Shown here piece by piece: positions 25,598 to 33,933 of a stretch of DNA of 54,690 bases (positions are counted from its first letter, which is position 1; every line of letters begins with the position of its first letter). The notes under the pieces were generated by a model. It saw nothing but the letters and a program-made list of their open reading frames with translations, did not search any database and was not told where the DNA came from. Origin of the DNA: Cytophagaceae bacterium (GTDB lineage Bacteria; Bacteroidota; Bacteroidia; Cytophagales; Spirosomataceae); NCBI GenBank assembly GCA_017984215.1, contig JAGOAA010000008.1, positions 2,066-56,755 on the forward strand, in the 5' to 3' direction. Position numbers and translations under genes: made by a program.

Positions 25598-26746
25598 TTA
25601 CTTCACCAAGCGTTCCAACACCTCCAGCACCCGATCGATCTCTTCCTTCGTATTATTCTTTGAGAATGAGAAACGAATCGCAGCTCCTGTTGCCGAAGGA
25701 TTCAAGGCTGAAAGCACATGTGACCCCACAGAAGTTCCGCTCGAACAGGCACTTCCGCCCGAAGCGGAAATTTTCTCAATATCCAATTGGAACAAAAGCA
25801 TATCCCCATCCGCAACACTCGGGAAGCGAACGTTTAACACGGTATATAAACTATTGTCCACTTCGCCCGACCGACCATTAAACAGAATTCCTGGAAAGCG
25901 TTTTTGTAAACCTTCAATAAAATATGATTTAATGGATTTTATGTGTTCCATATGTTCGTCCATCTGCGCATAAGCCATGCTTAACGCTTTGGCCAAACCA
26001 ACCATCCCATACACATTTTCCGTTCCGCCACGTTGGTTACGCTCCTGTGCACCTCCATGCATCAACGGATGAAACTTGGCACCCGCTCGTGCATACAAAA
26101 ATCCGATTCCTTTGGGGCCGTGAAACTTATGCGCCGCTCCTACCAAAAAATCGACTGGCAATGCTTGCACATCATGAGTAAAATGACCCATCGTCTGCAC
26201 GGTATCCGAATGGAAGCTAGCGCCGTATTGTTGGCATAATGCACCCACAGCTTTCAAATCCAACAGATTTCCAATTTCATTATTTCCATGCATCAGCGAT
26301 ACAAGAGCATTCGGATTTTCGGCCAATAAACTTTCCAAATGACCTAAATCAATATCGCCTTCTGTGTTGATTTGAACCAACTGCACCTTCACCATCCCTA
26401 ATTTCTCCCAAGCTTCTGCGGTATGCAAAACCGCATGATGTTCCAAAGGAGATGTGATAATGGTCTTCACGCCACCATACAAAACGGCCGACTGAATAAC
26501 CGTATTATCTGCCTCAGTACCGCCTGATGTAAAGAAAATTTCTGCCGGTGAAGCATTCAATAAGGTAGCAACAGCCTTACGCGCTTTTTCGACGATCACT
26601 TTGGCTTGTCGGCCATGCGAGTGAATCGACGAAGGATTCGCGGTAAATTGCTCAAAAAAGGGTTGCATTTCCTGCCAAACTGCCGGATCCACCGGGGTGG
26701 TTGCCGCGTTATCGAGGTAAATAGGTGTTTTTGTTGTTGATGTCAT
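25598..26746 (-). CDS. Cysteine desulfurase, NifS/IscS family
   Basis: 382 residues. It removes sulfur from cysteine for Fe-S clusters and thio-modified tRNA. IYLDNAATTPVDP starts the fold, FTSGGTEADN and MHGNNEIG bind PLP, Lys207 in AAHKFHGPKGIG is the Schiff-base residue, and the catalytic Cys (about 334) is in SGGSACSSGT on a long loop, as in group I (IscS/NifS) enzymes. No scaffold or regulator gene of the Isc system is adjacent. It is seven bases downstream of glmM and likely shares its transcript. Confidence 0.92.
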   Translation of the reverse strand: MTSTTKTPIYLDNAATTPVDPAVWQEMQPFFEQFTANPSSIHSHGRQAKVIVEKARKAVATLLNASPAEIFFTSGGTEADNTVIQSAVLYGGVKTIITSPLEHHAVLHTAEAWEKLGMVKVQLVQINTEGDIDLGHLESLLAENPNALVSLMHGNNEIGNLLDLKAVGALCQQYGASFHSDTVQTMGHFTHDVQALPVDFLVGAAHKFHGPKGIGFLYARAGAKFHPLMHGGAQERNQRGGTENVYGMVGLAKALSMAYAQMDEHMEHIKSIKSYFIEGLQKRFPGILFNGRSGEVDNSLYTVLNVRFPSVADGDMLLFQLDIEKISASGGSACSSGTSVGSHVLSALNPSATGAAIRFSFSKNNTKEEIDRVLEVLERLVK

Positions 26747-26753
26747 GTTCTAC

Positions 26754-28142
26754 TTATTTGCTAGCAATCGCTTTGATCACCTGCATGATTTGTTGGGCCA
26801 AGCCACTCGCTTCTGCCTCCGTTGGAGCCTCTGAATAAATCCGAATAATGGGCTCCGTATTTGATTTGCGTAAATGTACCCAGCGGTCAGCGAAATCAAT
26901 TTTCACACCATCGATGGTATTGACACGTTCCGCTTTAAATTGTTCAGCGACTGTCGCTAAGATTAAATCGACATTTAAATCTGCCGATAATTCAATCTTA
27001 TTTTTCGACATAATGTAAGCCGGATATTCCGCACGAAGCGCACTAACTGTTTTATTTTTATAGGCCAAATGTGTTAAAAACAAACCGATACCTACCAGCG
27101 CATCCCGACCATAATGTGATTCAGGGAAAATTACGCCGCCATTACCTTCACCACCAATGATGGCATTTTCAGCTTTCATTTTCGTTACGACATTCACCTC
27201 ACCTACCGCTGCAGCAAAATATGTACCGCCGTGCTGATTTGTTACATCGGCTAACGCTCTTGTTGAGGATAAATTTGAAACGGTATTTCCTTTTTCTTTG
27301 GCCAAAATATAATCAGCTATGGCAACAAGGGTATATTCTTCACCAAAAGGCGTACCATCTTCCGAAATAAAGCATAAGCGGTCCACATCTGGATCCACCA
27401 CAATACCTAAATCATATTTTCCGGTTTTCATTTCAGCAATCATGGCTGTCAAATTCTCTGGCAAGGGTTCTGGATTGTGTCCAAAATGACCATTGGGTTC
27501 ACCAAAAATCACATCCACCTGTTGAACACCTAAAGCATTCAATAATTGAGGAACAACGATGCCACCCGTAGAGTTGACCGCATCGACTAAAACCTTAAAG
27601 TTTTTAGATTGAATCGCAGCCTTGTCAACCCATCTTAATCCCAAAACGTGATCGATATGCTGTTGTAAAAAGCTCGCATCTTCGGTAATCTTACCTAATT
27701 CGGTTACCTCAACAAAATTAAAATCAAGGTTTTCAGCTAAACGAAGTAAAGCCTTCCCGTCTTCGTCGGAGATAAACTCCCCTTCCGCATTCAAAAGTTT
27801 CAATGCATTCCATTGAGCAGGATTGTGACTTGCCGTGATGATTATACCACCAGCAGATTTCGTCCAGGGCACAGCTAATTCAACCGTGGGTGTAGTAGAA
27901 AGGCCGATATCCAACACATTCCAACCAAGACCAATTAAAGTGTTTGCAACCAAAGATGATACCATGGAACCGGAGATACGTGCATCGCGACCTATTACAA
28001 TTTGATTGGAAGTAGGATTCGTACTTTTCAACCAAGCGCCATAAGCCGCCGCGAAAGTCACCACGTCGATAGGACTAAGTCCGTCACCCGGTTTTCCACC
28101 GATGGTCCCACGAATACCTGAAATAGATTTAATTAATGCCAA
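26754..28142 (-). CDS. glmM: Phosphoglucosamine mutase/phosphohexomutase
   Basis: 462 residues of the alpha-D-phosphohexomutase family. The N-terminus LIKSISGIRGTIGG matches Bacteroidota enzymes annotated as GlmM. The phosphoserine loop is TASHNPAQWNALK (Ser near 105), the metal site DPDVDRL, the sugar-binding GGEGNGGVIFP and the phosphate site RKSNTEPIIRIY. It should convert glucosamine-6-P to glucosamine-1-P for peptidoglycan and LPS; phosphomannomutase activity is possible. The start codon is TTG at 28142; there is no in-frame ATG nearby. Confidence 0.88.
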   Translation of the reverse strand: MALIKSISGIRGTIGGKPGDGLSPIDVVTFAAAYGAWLKSTNPTSNQIVIGRDARISGSMVSSLVANTLIGLGWNVLDIGLSTTPTVELAVPWTKSAGGIIITASHNPAQWNALKLLNAEGEFISDEDGKALLRLAENLDFNFVEVTELGKITEDASFLQQHIDHVLGLRWVDKAAIQSKNFKVLVDAVNSTGGIVVPQLLNALGVQQVDVIFGEPNGHFGHNPEPLPENLTAMIAEMKTGKYDLGIVVDPDVDRLCFISEDGTPFGEEYTLVAIADYILAKEKGNTVSNLSSTRALADVTNQHGGTYFAAAVGEVNVVTKMKAENAIIGGEGNGGVIFPESHYGRDALVGIGLFLTHLAYKNKTVSALRAEYPAYIMSKNKIELSADLNVDLILATVAEQFKAERVNTIDGVKIDFADRWVHLRKSNTEPIIRIYSEAPTEAEASGLAQQIMQVIKAIASK

Positions 28143-28226
28143 AATGGAAAATTTTAGGGTAAATAGAAGAATAAAATTAAGGAGAAATTATCAGTTTCTC
28201 AAGTCAAATTTACATCTGAAAGACCT

Positions 28227-28259
28227 AGCTTTGGCAAACCTCAAAGGATTGCCAAAGCT
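28227..28259. repeat. Hairpin repeat family B, copy 2
   Basis: AGCTTTGGCAA and TTGCCAAAGCT make an 11-base perfect stem around ACCTCAAAGGA, which can add CCT/AGG. This copy lies between divergent genes, just ahead of the kinase promoter, unlike copy 1 at 17182-17210. Confidence 0.75.
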
Positions 28260-28281
28260 TAGTGGCGAAGCATCCTTACAA

Positions 28282-28312
28282 TTTGCCTCCACACATTTTT
28301 TTTGTACATTTC
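28282..28312 (+). promoter_or_regulatory. Bacteroidota-type promoter of the PfkB kinase operon
   Basis: TTTG at 28282-28285, a 19-base spacer, and TACATTTC at 28305-28312 (seven of eight positions of TAnnTTTG). Transcription would begin about 14 bases before the ATG at 28332. Confidence 0.6.
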
Positions 28313-28331
28313 AGCAATTAAACCTATCAAC

Positions 28332-29300
28332 ATGAATTCCCAGCGATTAGAAGCCCTATTGGCTAAAATCAGCGCATTACGCATCGCGGTCATCGGTGAC
28401 TTTGCCTTGGATTTCTATTTTGACTTCAATCCCAACACAACTGATTTTTCCATTGAAACAGGAAAACAAGTCCAACATGCCTCTAAGGCCAAAACCTATT
28501 TAGGCGGTGCGGGCAATGTTGCCAAAAACCTAGCTTGCTTAGGTGTTCAAGTAGACGCCTTTGGCCTACGCGGCGACGATGTGTTTGGCAGAGAAATGGA
28601 ATACCTTGCACAATCCTTGCAAATAAATACACAGCAATTAAAGTCGAAAACCCAACTAGATACCCCCACCTACAGCAAACCCATGCAGGCTGGTATCGAA
28701 CAAAGCCGTTTGGATTTTGGAACACAAAATCAGCTATTCCAACAATTCACGCCAGAAATCATACATGAATTGGCCATCCACGCGTCAAGTTACGATTGGA
28801 TTATCATCAATGAACAGTTTCAAATCCCCTTATTGAATCAAGCGACATTCGAATACTTACAGAAATATGTGGGGGAACATGCGATTGCCGACTTGCGTAG
28901 CTTAGGACAATATGCGACTAACACCTTACTAAAAGTAAATGAGTTAGAATTAACAAAAATCATAGGCAATACAGACGACTTGGAAAAGGCAATCAAAAAC
29001 TGGGTTGCCAAAAGACAAAAGCCCGTATTGGTGACTCTGGGTGAGCAGGGCATGATCTATGCCTCCCCGGCTGAATTTCATTGGGAAAAAGCAATCCCAT
29101 TGCACGGTAGCATTGATACGGTTGGCGCCGGCGACATGGTCGTAGCAGCCTTTAGTGCGGCGAGAGCTTCGGGGGCCAACATACAAGAAGCATGCTTATT
29201 CGCCAGCCTAGCCGTTCATGTAAGCATTCACAAAATGGGCGAGACAGGCAGCGCAAGTCCACAAGAAATAATCGACGCATACTATGCAACAAGAAATTAA
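28332..29300 (+). CDS. PfkB-family sugar kinase, RfaE/HldE kinase-domain-like
   Basis: 322 residues from the ATG at 28332, which follows a good promoter; a shorter frame extension upstream would overlap it. The N-terminus LRIAVIGDFALDFYFDF, YLGGAGNVAKNLACLG and GLRGDDVFGREM resemble the heptose kinase half of HldE. The ATP/catalytic motif is DTVGAGDMVVAAF, with the catalytic Asp near 268. There is no nucleotidyltransferase half. Phosphorylation of a sugar is safe; heptose-7-P as substrate is a guess. Its end overlaps the epimerase gene by 17 bases. Confidence 0.78.
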   Translation: MNSQRLEALLAKISALRIAVIGDFALDFYFDFNPNTTDFSIETGKQVQHASKAKTYLGGAGNVAKNLACLGVQVDAFGLRGDDVFGREMEYLAQSLQINTQQLKSKTQLDTPTYSKPMQAGIEQSRLDFGTQNQLFQQFTPEIIHELAIHASSYDWIIINEQFQIPLLNQATFEYLQKYVGEHAIADLRSLGQYATNTLLKVNELELTKIIGNTDDLEKAIKNWVAKRQKPVLVTLGEQGMIYASPAEFHWEKAIPLHGSIDTVGAGDMVVAAFSAARASGANIQEACLFASLAVHVSIHKMGETGSASPQEIIDAYYATRN

Positions 29301-30525
29301 AGACTATACGGAAAACGCTTTACTTCCTTTTTGGATTAAACGCACCGTAGATCCGAATTATGGAGGATTCATTACCCATTTCGACGAATTTGGTGTTGAC
29401 ACGGGTGAAGACGAAAAATCCCTCATTGCGCAAACACGGTCCATTTTCACCTATTCACAAGCTTACCGACATGGCTTTGGAGGGCCCATCATGCTCGAAA
29501 TGGCTAAACAGGGCGTCAAATTTCTCCTTGAAAAAATGTGGGATACTACGTATGGAGGATTTTACTGGATGGTTGATCGCGCAGGGAATCCAATAAACAA
29601 ACAAAAAATAGGCTACGGACATAGTTTCGTGATTTATTGCCTGAGTGAATATAGCTTGGCTTCAGGGGATCCTATTGGGCTTTCATACGCAGAAAAGGTG
29701 TTTGACCTCTTACAAAAACATGCGGTCGACACCCAACATGGAGGCTACTGGGAGTTTTTTGCGGAAGATTGGTCGCTGATGGGTCCAGGTTCTCCCGGGG
29801 GAGATCGAAAAACCTTGGACGTTCACATGCACCTCATGGAGGCTTTTACAACACTTTATGAGGCAAGCGGCAAATCCTTGCATCGACGTAAACTTGAAGA
29901 AGTCATTGAAATTCTCATCCATAAAATCATGCATCCGGTGACAGGAACGGGTATCCCGCAATTTTGGGCGGATTGGTCGGTGGCTCCACAAATAAAATTC
30001 GACGTAGTCTGGGGATGGGACCGCTTTGCAGATGGAGGCCAAAAATCCTCCTCGACCGACAACACGTCCTATGGACACAATGCGGAATTCGGTTGGCTCC
30101 TCATGCATGCCATCAAAATTGGCGGATTTGACCTTGAAAAATACCGTCCAAATCTAGAAAAGGCTTTTTACCATGCCTTAGACCACGGCATCGACTGGGA
30201 ATATGGTGGCGTCTTTGTGGAAGGATCACATACCGGCGAAGCGACGGATCATGAAAAAGAATTTTGGCAACAGGCAGAAATGCTGATTGGAATGTTAGAT
30301 GCTTATCGCTTAACAAAAGATGAACGCTTTCTAGAAGCCCATAAGCAGGTACATCGATTTGTGTTTGATAAAATGATCAATCAACAAACAGGTGAATGGT
30401 GGCCTTTGATGACGCGCGAAGGCGAACCTATTTGGCGACATACGGCACATAACTGGAAAATCAATTACCATAATGTTCGTTCAATGATTCTCTCGTATGA
30501 GAACCTAGGCGAAATCAACCGATGA
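29284..30525 (+). CDS. N-acylglucosamine/cellobiose 2-epimerase family protein
   Basis: 413 residues of an (alpha/alpha)6-barrel epimerase. Family features are NYGGFITHFD, SLIAQTRSIFTYSQAY, GYGHSFVIYCLSEY, LDVHMHLMEAFTTLYE, SYGHNAEFGWLL (active-site His), DHEKEFWQQAEMLIG and HNWKINYHNVRSM, which carry the conserved His/Glu/Trp/Arg residues. These resemble cellobiose 2-epimerase, but mannobiose or N-acetylglucosamine specificity is also possible. It lies between the kinase (17-base overlap) and the plug protein (4-base overlap), so the three are probably translated in step. Confidence 0.85.
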   Translation: MQQEIKDYTENALLPFWIKRTVDPNYGGFITHFDEFGVDTGEDEKSLIAQTRSIFTYSQAYRHGFGGPIMLEMAKQGVKFLLEKMWDTTYGGFYWMVDRAGNPINKQKIGYGHSFVIYCLSEYSLASGDPIGLSYAEKVFDLLQKHAVDTQHGGYWEFFAEDWSLMGPGSPGGDRKTLDVHMHLMEAFTTLYEASGKSLHRRKLEEVIEILIHKIMHPVTGTGIPQFWADWSVAPQIKFDVVWGWDRFADGGQKSSSTDNTSYGHNAEFGWLLMHAIKIGGFDLEKYRPNLEKAFYHALDHGIDWEYGGVFVEGSHTGEATDHEKEFWQQAEMLIGMLDAYRLTKDERFLEAHKQVHRFVFDKMINQQTGEWWPLMTREGEPIWRHTAHNWKINYHNVRSMILSYENLGEINR

Positions 30526-31286
30526 AGAAAATTGGCCTTTTACTCTTAATTACATGTCAAGCCTGGGCGCAGACAAATGAGCCTTCGGCGTTATTCATTC
30601 GCTATTTTTCTGGTCCAAACCAACAGCTAGAGATAAAGCATGACACCTTGTGGGTATATTGGTATGAGGCCGCCGACAAACAAAATCCGTTAGAATTCCG
30701 AGACACGAGTGCGGTAGATTTACGACAAATTGCGGATGTGAAAATCATCAAAGGACGGAATTTGGAAGGCAAAAAAGGCATAGGCATCCAAATTTACCCA
30801 AAAATGAATCCCGTAGAAAAAAGGTATAGTCATACAATCGAAATTGATGCTCAGAAACTGAGCCAAACCAATACAGCCTCGGTTACGCAGAAATTACAAG
30901 GTCAAGCTGCAGGTGTCACCATAGGCAATGATAATTCCCCAGGCGGTGGTACGATGGTGCGCATTCGAGGCATTGGCTCCATCAATGCGAATAGCCCTTT
31001 ATATGTGGTAGATGGAGTTCCTTTGCAAGGCAATATTAATTCAATCAATCCAAATGATATTGCCTCTGTCCAAGTATTAAAAGATCCATCCCAAACTGCA
31101 CTGTATGGCGTCCGTGGGGCAAATGGAGTCATCGTAATTAACACGAACAAAGGACAAGAACAAAAATGGGATTTTACGCAATCAACTGTTCTACCCTTAA
31201 CATTATGGTCTTGGGGCAGCATGAGCGCAGAAATGCAAAAGACAAAAGCTGCGAAAAGAATTATTTCTTGGTTGAAAGGCAAATAA
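30522..31286 (+). CDS. Orphan SusC-type plug-domain protein
   Basis: 254 residues. A signal peptide (MKKIGLLLLITCQAWAQ) is followed by about 85 residues I do not recognise (LEIKHDTLWVYWYEAADK). A TonB-receptor plug follows: VTQKLQGQAAGVTIGND, MVRIRGIGSINANSPLYVVDGVPLQ, INPNDIASVQVLKDPSQTALYGVRGANGVIVINT. The frame then closes after 40 residues, with a terminator directly behind. No beta-barrel is encoded in any frame downstream, so this is not a simple frameshift. The N-terminal region also lacks the usual carboxypeptidase-like domain. It is probably periplasmic or outer-membrane associated; role unknown. Confidence 0.8.
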   Translation: MKKIGLLLLITCQAWAQTNEPSALFIRYFSGPNQQLEIKHDTLWVYWYEAADKQNPLEFRDTSAVDLRQIADVKIIKGRNLEGKKGIGIQIYPKMNPVEKRYSHTIEIDAQKLSQTNTASVTQKLQGQAAGVTIGNDNSPGGGTMVRIRGIGSINANSPLYVVDGVPLQGNINSINPNDIASVQVLKDPSQTALYGVRGANGVIVINTNKGQEQKWDFTQSTVLPLTLWSWGSMSAEMQKTKAAKRIISWLKGK

Positions 31287-31314
31287 AAAAGCCCATCATT
31301 ACGATGAGCTTTTT
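31286..31314. terminator. Terminator between plug gene and tRNA-Gln
   Basis: AAAAAGC, one unpaired C, CATC, loop ATTAC, GATG, one unpaired A, GCTTTTT. The A and T runs allow use from both strands: for the plug operon (plus) and for tRNA-Gln (minus). Confidence 0.7.
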
Positions 31315-31319
31315 CTGTG

Positions 31320-31390
31320 TTGACCTACCAGGATTCGAACCTAGAAAACCAGAACCAAAAACTGGTGTGTTACCATTACACCATAGGTCA
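31320..31390 (-). tRNA. tRNA-Gln (anticodon TTG)
   Basis: On the minus strand the 7-base acceptor stem TGACCTA pairs with TAGGTCA, the T-arm contains GGTTCGAATCC and the D-loop reads ATGGTAACAC. The anticodon arm CCAGT-TTTTGGT-TCTGG places TTG at 34-36, reading CAA/CAG. The last anticodon-stem pair is a T/T mismatch. The discriminator base is A and the CCA end is not encoded, as is common in this phylum. Confidence 0.92.
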
Positions 31391-31405
31391 ATACCAATTG
31401 TGTTG

Positions 31406-31437
31406 CAAAAGTAAGGCCTTGCTCCCAAAAAATCAAA
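31406..31437 (-). promoter_or_regulatory. Promoter of tRNA-Gln
   Basis: On the minus strand TTTG (31437-31434), a 20-base spacer and TACTTTTG (31413-31406) match both halves of the Bacteroidota consensus. The predicted start point is about 10 bases before the mature tRNA. Confidence 0.75.
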
Positions 31438-31500
31438 CATCGCCTAAAAAAAAACGAATTATTTATTGGCCGAGAAACCTAACTCCTCATTATCAACGAT

Positions 31501-32382
31501 TTAAACTAACTCCATCGAAGCCACAATTGATTCTCCATTAATCTTCTTGACCAAACCTTGTAATACTTTTCCTGGACCACATTCAATGAATTCCGTCGCA
31601 CCCATGTCTACCATCGTTTCCACCGACTGCGTCCACCGAACCGCACCTGTCAATTGAGCAATAAGGTTTGCCTTGATTTCAGCTGGATCTTGGGATGCTT
31701 TGGCATTTACGTTCTGAACAATAGGACAAATGGGTTTCAACACTTCTGTCGCCTCAATCGCCGCCGCTAATTCTACACGCGCTGGCTCCATGAAGGGGGA
31801 GTGAAAAGCTCCACCAACCGGCAAGGTTAATACACGCTTAGCGCCTGCTTCTTTCAGTTGAATCCCAACCGCTTCGATGCCTTCAACAGATCCTGAAATA
31901 ACCACTTGACCTGGACAATTATAATTAGCTGCAACGACCGATGGACCATAGGCTGCACAAATTGCTTCAATCGTGGCATCAGGCAATCCTAACACTGCAG
32001 CCATGGTACTTGGTTGAATTTCACATGCCTTTTGCATCGCTAAAGCACGTTTATATACTAATTGCAAACCATCTTGCCATGCAAGACCACCTGCAGCGAC
32101 CAAAGCAGAGAACTCCCCTAAGGAATGACCCGCTACCACAGCAGGAGCAAAATCTTTTCCTAATTTCGCTACCAACACAGAATGCAAATAAATAGCCGGT
32201 TGGGTAACACGGGTTTGCTTCAACTCCTCATCTGTGCCCTCAAACATAATTTGAGCGAGCGAAAAGCCCAAAATTGCATCAGCCTCATCTACAATGGATT
32301 TAGCCGCAGCGTAATTTTCGTAAAGATCCTTCGCCATACCTGGAAATTGAGAACCTTGACCCGGGAAAACATATGCTTTCAT
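31501..32382 (-). CDS. fabD: Malonyl-CoA:ACP transacylase
   Basis: 293 residues. It loads malonate on acyl carrier protein for fatty acid synthesis. VFPGQGSQFPGM opens the fold, the nucleophile is Ser87 in GHSLGEF, RALAMQKAC carries the carboxylate-binding Arg region, the His of GAFHSPFM completes the dyad and the end has IECGPGKVLQGL. Its partners acpP and fabF are 10 kb downstream on the other strand, so the three are not one operon here. The -7 box upstream is listed separately. Confidence 0.95.
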   Translation of the reverse strand: MKAYVFPGQGSQFPGMAKDLYENYAAAKSIVDEADAILGFSLAQIMFEGTDEELKQTRVTQPAIYLHSVLVAKLGKDFAPAVVAGHSLGEFSALVAAGGLAWQDGLQLVYKRALAMQKACEIQPSTMAAVLGLPDATIEAICAAYGPSVVAANYNCPGQVVISGSVEGIEAVGIQLKEAGAKRVLTLPVGGAFHSPFMEPARVELAAAIEATEVLKPICPIVQNVNAKASQDPAEIKANLIAQLTGAVRWTQSVETMVDMGATEFIECGPGKVLQGLVKKINGESIVASMELV

Positions 32383-32421
32383 TTGTTATTTTTTTTATAA
32401 TTTTGATATCAATTCAAGAGA

Positions 32422-32429
32422 CAAATATA
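32422..32429 (-). promoter_or_regulatory. Putative -7 element of fabD
   Basis: TATATTTG on the minus strand is an exact TAnnTTTG match, 39 bases before the fabD ATG. The -33 position lacks TTTG, so the call is partial. Confidence 0.4.
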
Positions 32430-32472
32430 ATCAAAGTGGTTTGAGATACCATTTTGAAACCCAATTATACAA

Positions 32473-33570
32473 ATGAATAAATTCATTCATCTTTTTTTCA
32501 TTACGATACCATGCTTCATTTTATTATTGGCATGTGAAACACAAAACATTGAACCTGAACCTGTCGACACAGGAACAAAAGTCACATTCGACATCGCTAA
32601 CTGTCGAAAATTTGTCCAAAGAAACAACAATAACGAAGGTGAAATATTCATTACGGGCAGCACAAATGCGTCATTCACTTCAGCAAAAATAAAATTCAAA
32701 AACTTTCTTGGAGGCCAAGAAACGGGCTGGCTTCCTTTAACGAATGACGGGGGTAACAAATTCAGCGGTAGCTTTGTCTTGAAAGGTGGTGGTTATTATC
32801 CACAGGTGATTATTGAAAATGCAAACCAAGTCATTGAAGACACGTTGATGCTTTGGAACTTCAAAGTAGGCGAAATATTTGCTGTCGTGGGACATTCGCT
32901 AGCTGAAGGTCAAGACCCCTATAATATTGACAACTTTGACAAGCAATGGTGTGAGGTAATTACCTGGGAATCAGGACGAAATGCCTTTTGGGGAAGATTA
33001 GGAGATATTTTAAAAACACGTTTGAATGTTCCTATCCGCATTTATAACACGGGAATCGGTGGTTCTACCTCTTTACAGTGGGGTAACTCTGCTGTAGGAC
33101 TTCCTTTTGAAAGCCCTATTTTTGATTGGAAACTTCGATACCCCTATCAATTTTTTGAAAATAGAATCTTAGCGGATTTCCCAAAATCAGGTCTTCGTGG
33201 GGTATTAGTCATGCATGGAGAAAACGACATTAACCTGACACAAGATGAAATTGTAGAAGGCACTAAACTATACATGAAAAAAACGCGTGATTTATTAAAC
33301 ATGCCAGACCTTACATTCTTCGTCGCTAAATGCAACCGAGGATCTGACAATGAAAAAGAAGTTAAAGTCCGTGCCGCACAAAAAAGAATCTTAAATGAAA
33401 TTCCATATACCATCGTTGGAGCTGATTTAGAATCTCTTACAGAACCTACATTCCGACATGATGGAACCCATTTTAATTTTAAAGGAATTGAATTCGCGGC
33501 CAATAAATGGGGAGAAGCTTTATTGGATTCATATTTCACATCCGTGAAACCACTGTTAAGAACTAAGTAG
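32473..33570 (+). CDS. SGNH/GDSL-type lipoprotein esterase, sialate O-acetylesterase-like
   Basis: 365 residues. Lipoprotein signal with Cys after LLLA (ITIPCFILLLACE), then a beta-rich N-domain (about 30-130). The SGNH domain begins IFAVVGHSLAEGQDP (nucleophile Ser near 141), has NTGIGGSTSLQW (the Gly/Asn positions), VLVMHGENDINLT and ends with the Asp330-x-x-His333 dyad in FRHDGTHFNFKG. It should hydrolyse acyl esters, perhaps acetyl groups on glycans, at the outer membrane. No glycan-utilisation partners are adjacent, so the substrate stays open. Confidence 0.82.
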   Translation: MNKFIHLFFITIPCFILLLACETQNIEPEPVDTGTKVTFDIANCRKFVQRNNNNEGEIFITGSTNASFTSAKIKFKNFLGGQETGWLPLTNDGGNKFSGSFVLKGGGYYPQVIIENANQVIEDTLMLWNFKVGEIFAVVGHSLAEGQDPYNIDNFDKQWCEVITWESGRNAFWGRLGDILKTRLNVPIRIYNTGIGGSTSLQWGNSAVGLPFESPIFDWKLRYPYQFFENRILADFPKSGLRGVLVMHGENDINLTQDEIVEGTKLYMKKTRDLLNMPDLTFFVAKCNRGSDNEKEVKVRAAQKRILNEIPYTIVGADLESLTEPTFRHDGTHFNFKGIEFAANKWGEALLDSYFTSVKPLLRTK

Positions 33571-33587
33571 CGAAACCGGAACGATAT

Positions 33588-33932
33588 TTATAGGGGTAAT
33601 TCGCAAGCCTGCGATTTTCGATTTCGAGCAACCCAGTCATACCCTCGATCCAACCACGCTTCAGGTAATAAAAAAAACAAACGTAAAGGTTGTGCAAACC
33701 AACGTGCCGTTCGCATCACCTCCGCGATCGCTTGGGATTTAATATACAATTTTCCTTCTGAGATTACCTTGATACTATCTACCGTCCAATGAGCTTCTGA
33801 TGACCACGTATTTAAGAGATCTGGTGAAACGACAGCCAAAGAAATAATTTCCAATCCAGGCATACATAATTTTCCCAAAAGCTTAGAAGCCCATTGACAA
33901 AATGCACAATCTCCATCGATGATGACCAACAT
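33588..33932 (-). CDS. DCC family (DUF393) thiol-disulfide oxidoreductase-like protein
   Basis: 114 residues. It begins MLVIIDGDCAFCQWASKLLGK, the D-G-D-C-x-x-C signature of the DCC/DUF393 family, and continues with the family's SIKVISEGKLYIKSQAIAEVMR and LPEAWLDRGYDWVARNR segments. The CxxC suggests redox chemistry, but no substrate is known. It is one base downstream of the large gliding-type gene and convergent with the esterase gene. Confidence 0.85.
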   Translation of the reverse strand: MLVIIDGDCAFCQWASKLLGKLCMPGLEIISLAVVSPDLLNTWSSEAHWTVDSIKVISEGKLYIKSQAIAEVMRTARWFAQPLRLFFLLPEAWLDRGYDWVARNRKSQACELPL

Positions 33933-33933
33933 C

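Noticed and set aside
29710-30108. 132-codon minus-strand frame inside the epimerase gene
   Set aside because: Fully antisense to a gene with clear family motifs; residue composition is not protein-like.
31287-31500. Possible lost beta-barrel of the plug protein downstream
   Set aside because: This stretch holds a terminator, tRNA-Gln and its promoter; no barrel-like sequence is found in any frame, so a recent frameshift is excluded.
33147-33539. 130-codon minus-strand frame inside the esterase gene
   Set aside because: Antisense shadow of the SGNH domain; no start signal or promoter of its own.
33571-33587. Terminator between the esterase and DCC genes
   Set aside because: The 17-base gap has no inverted repeat or T-run.
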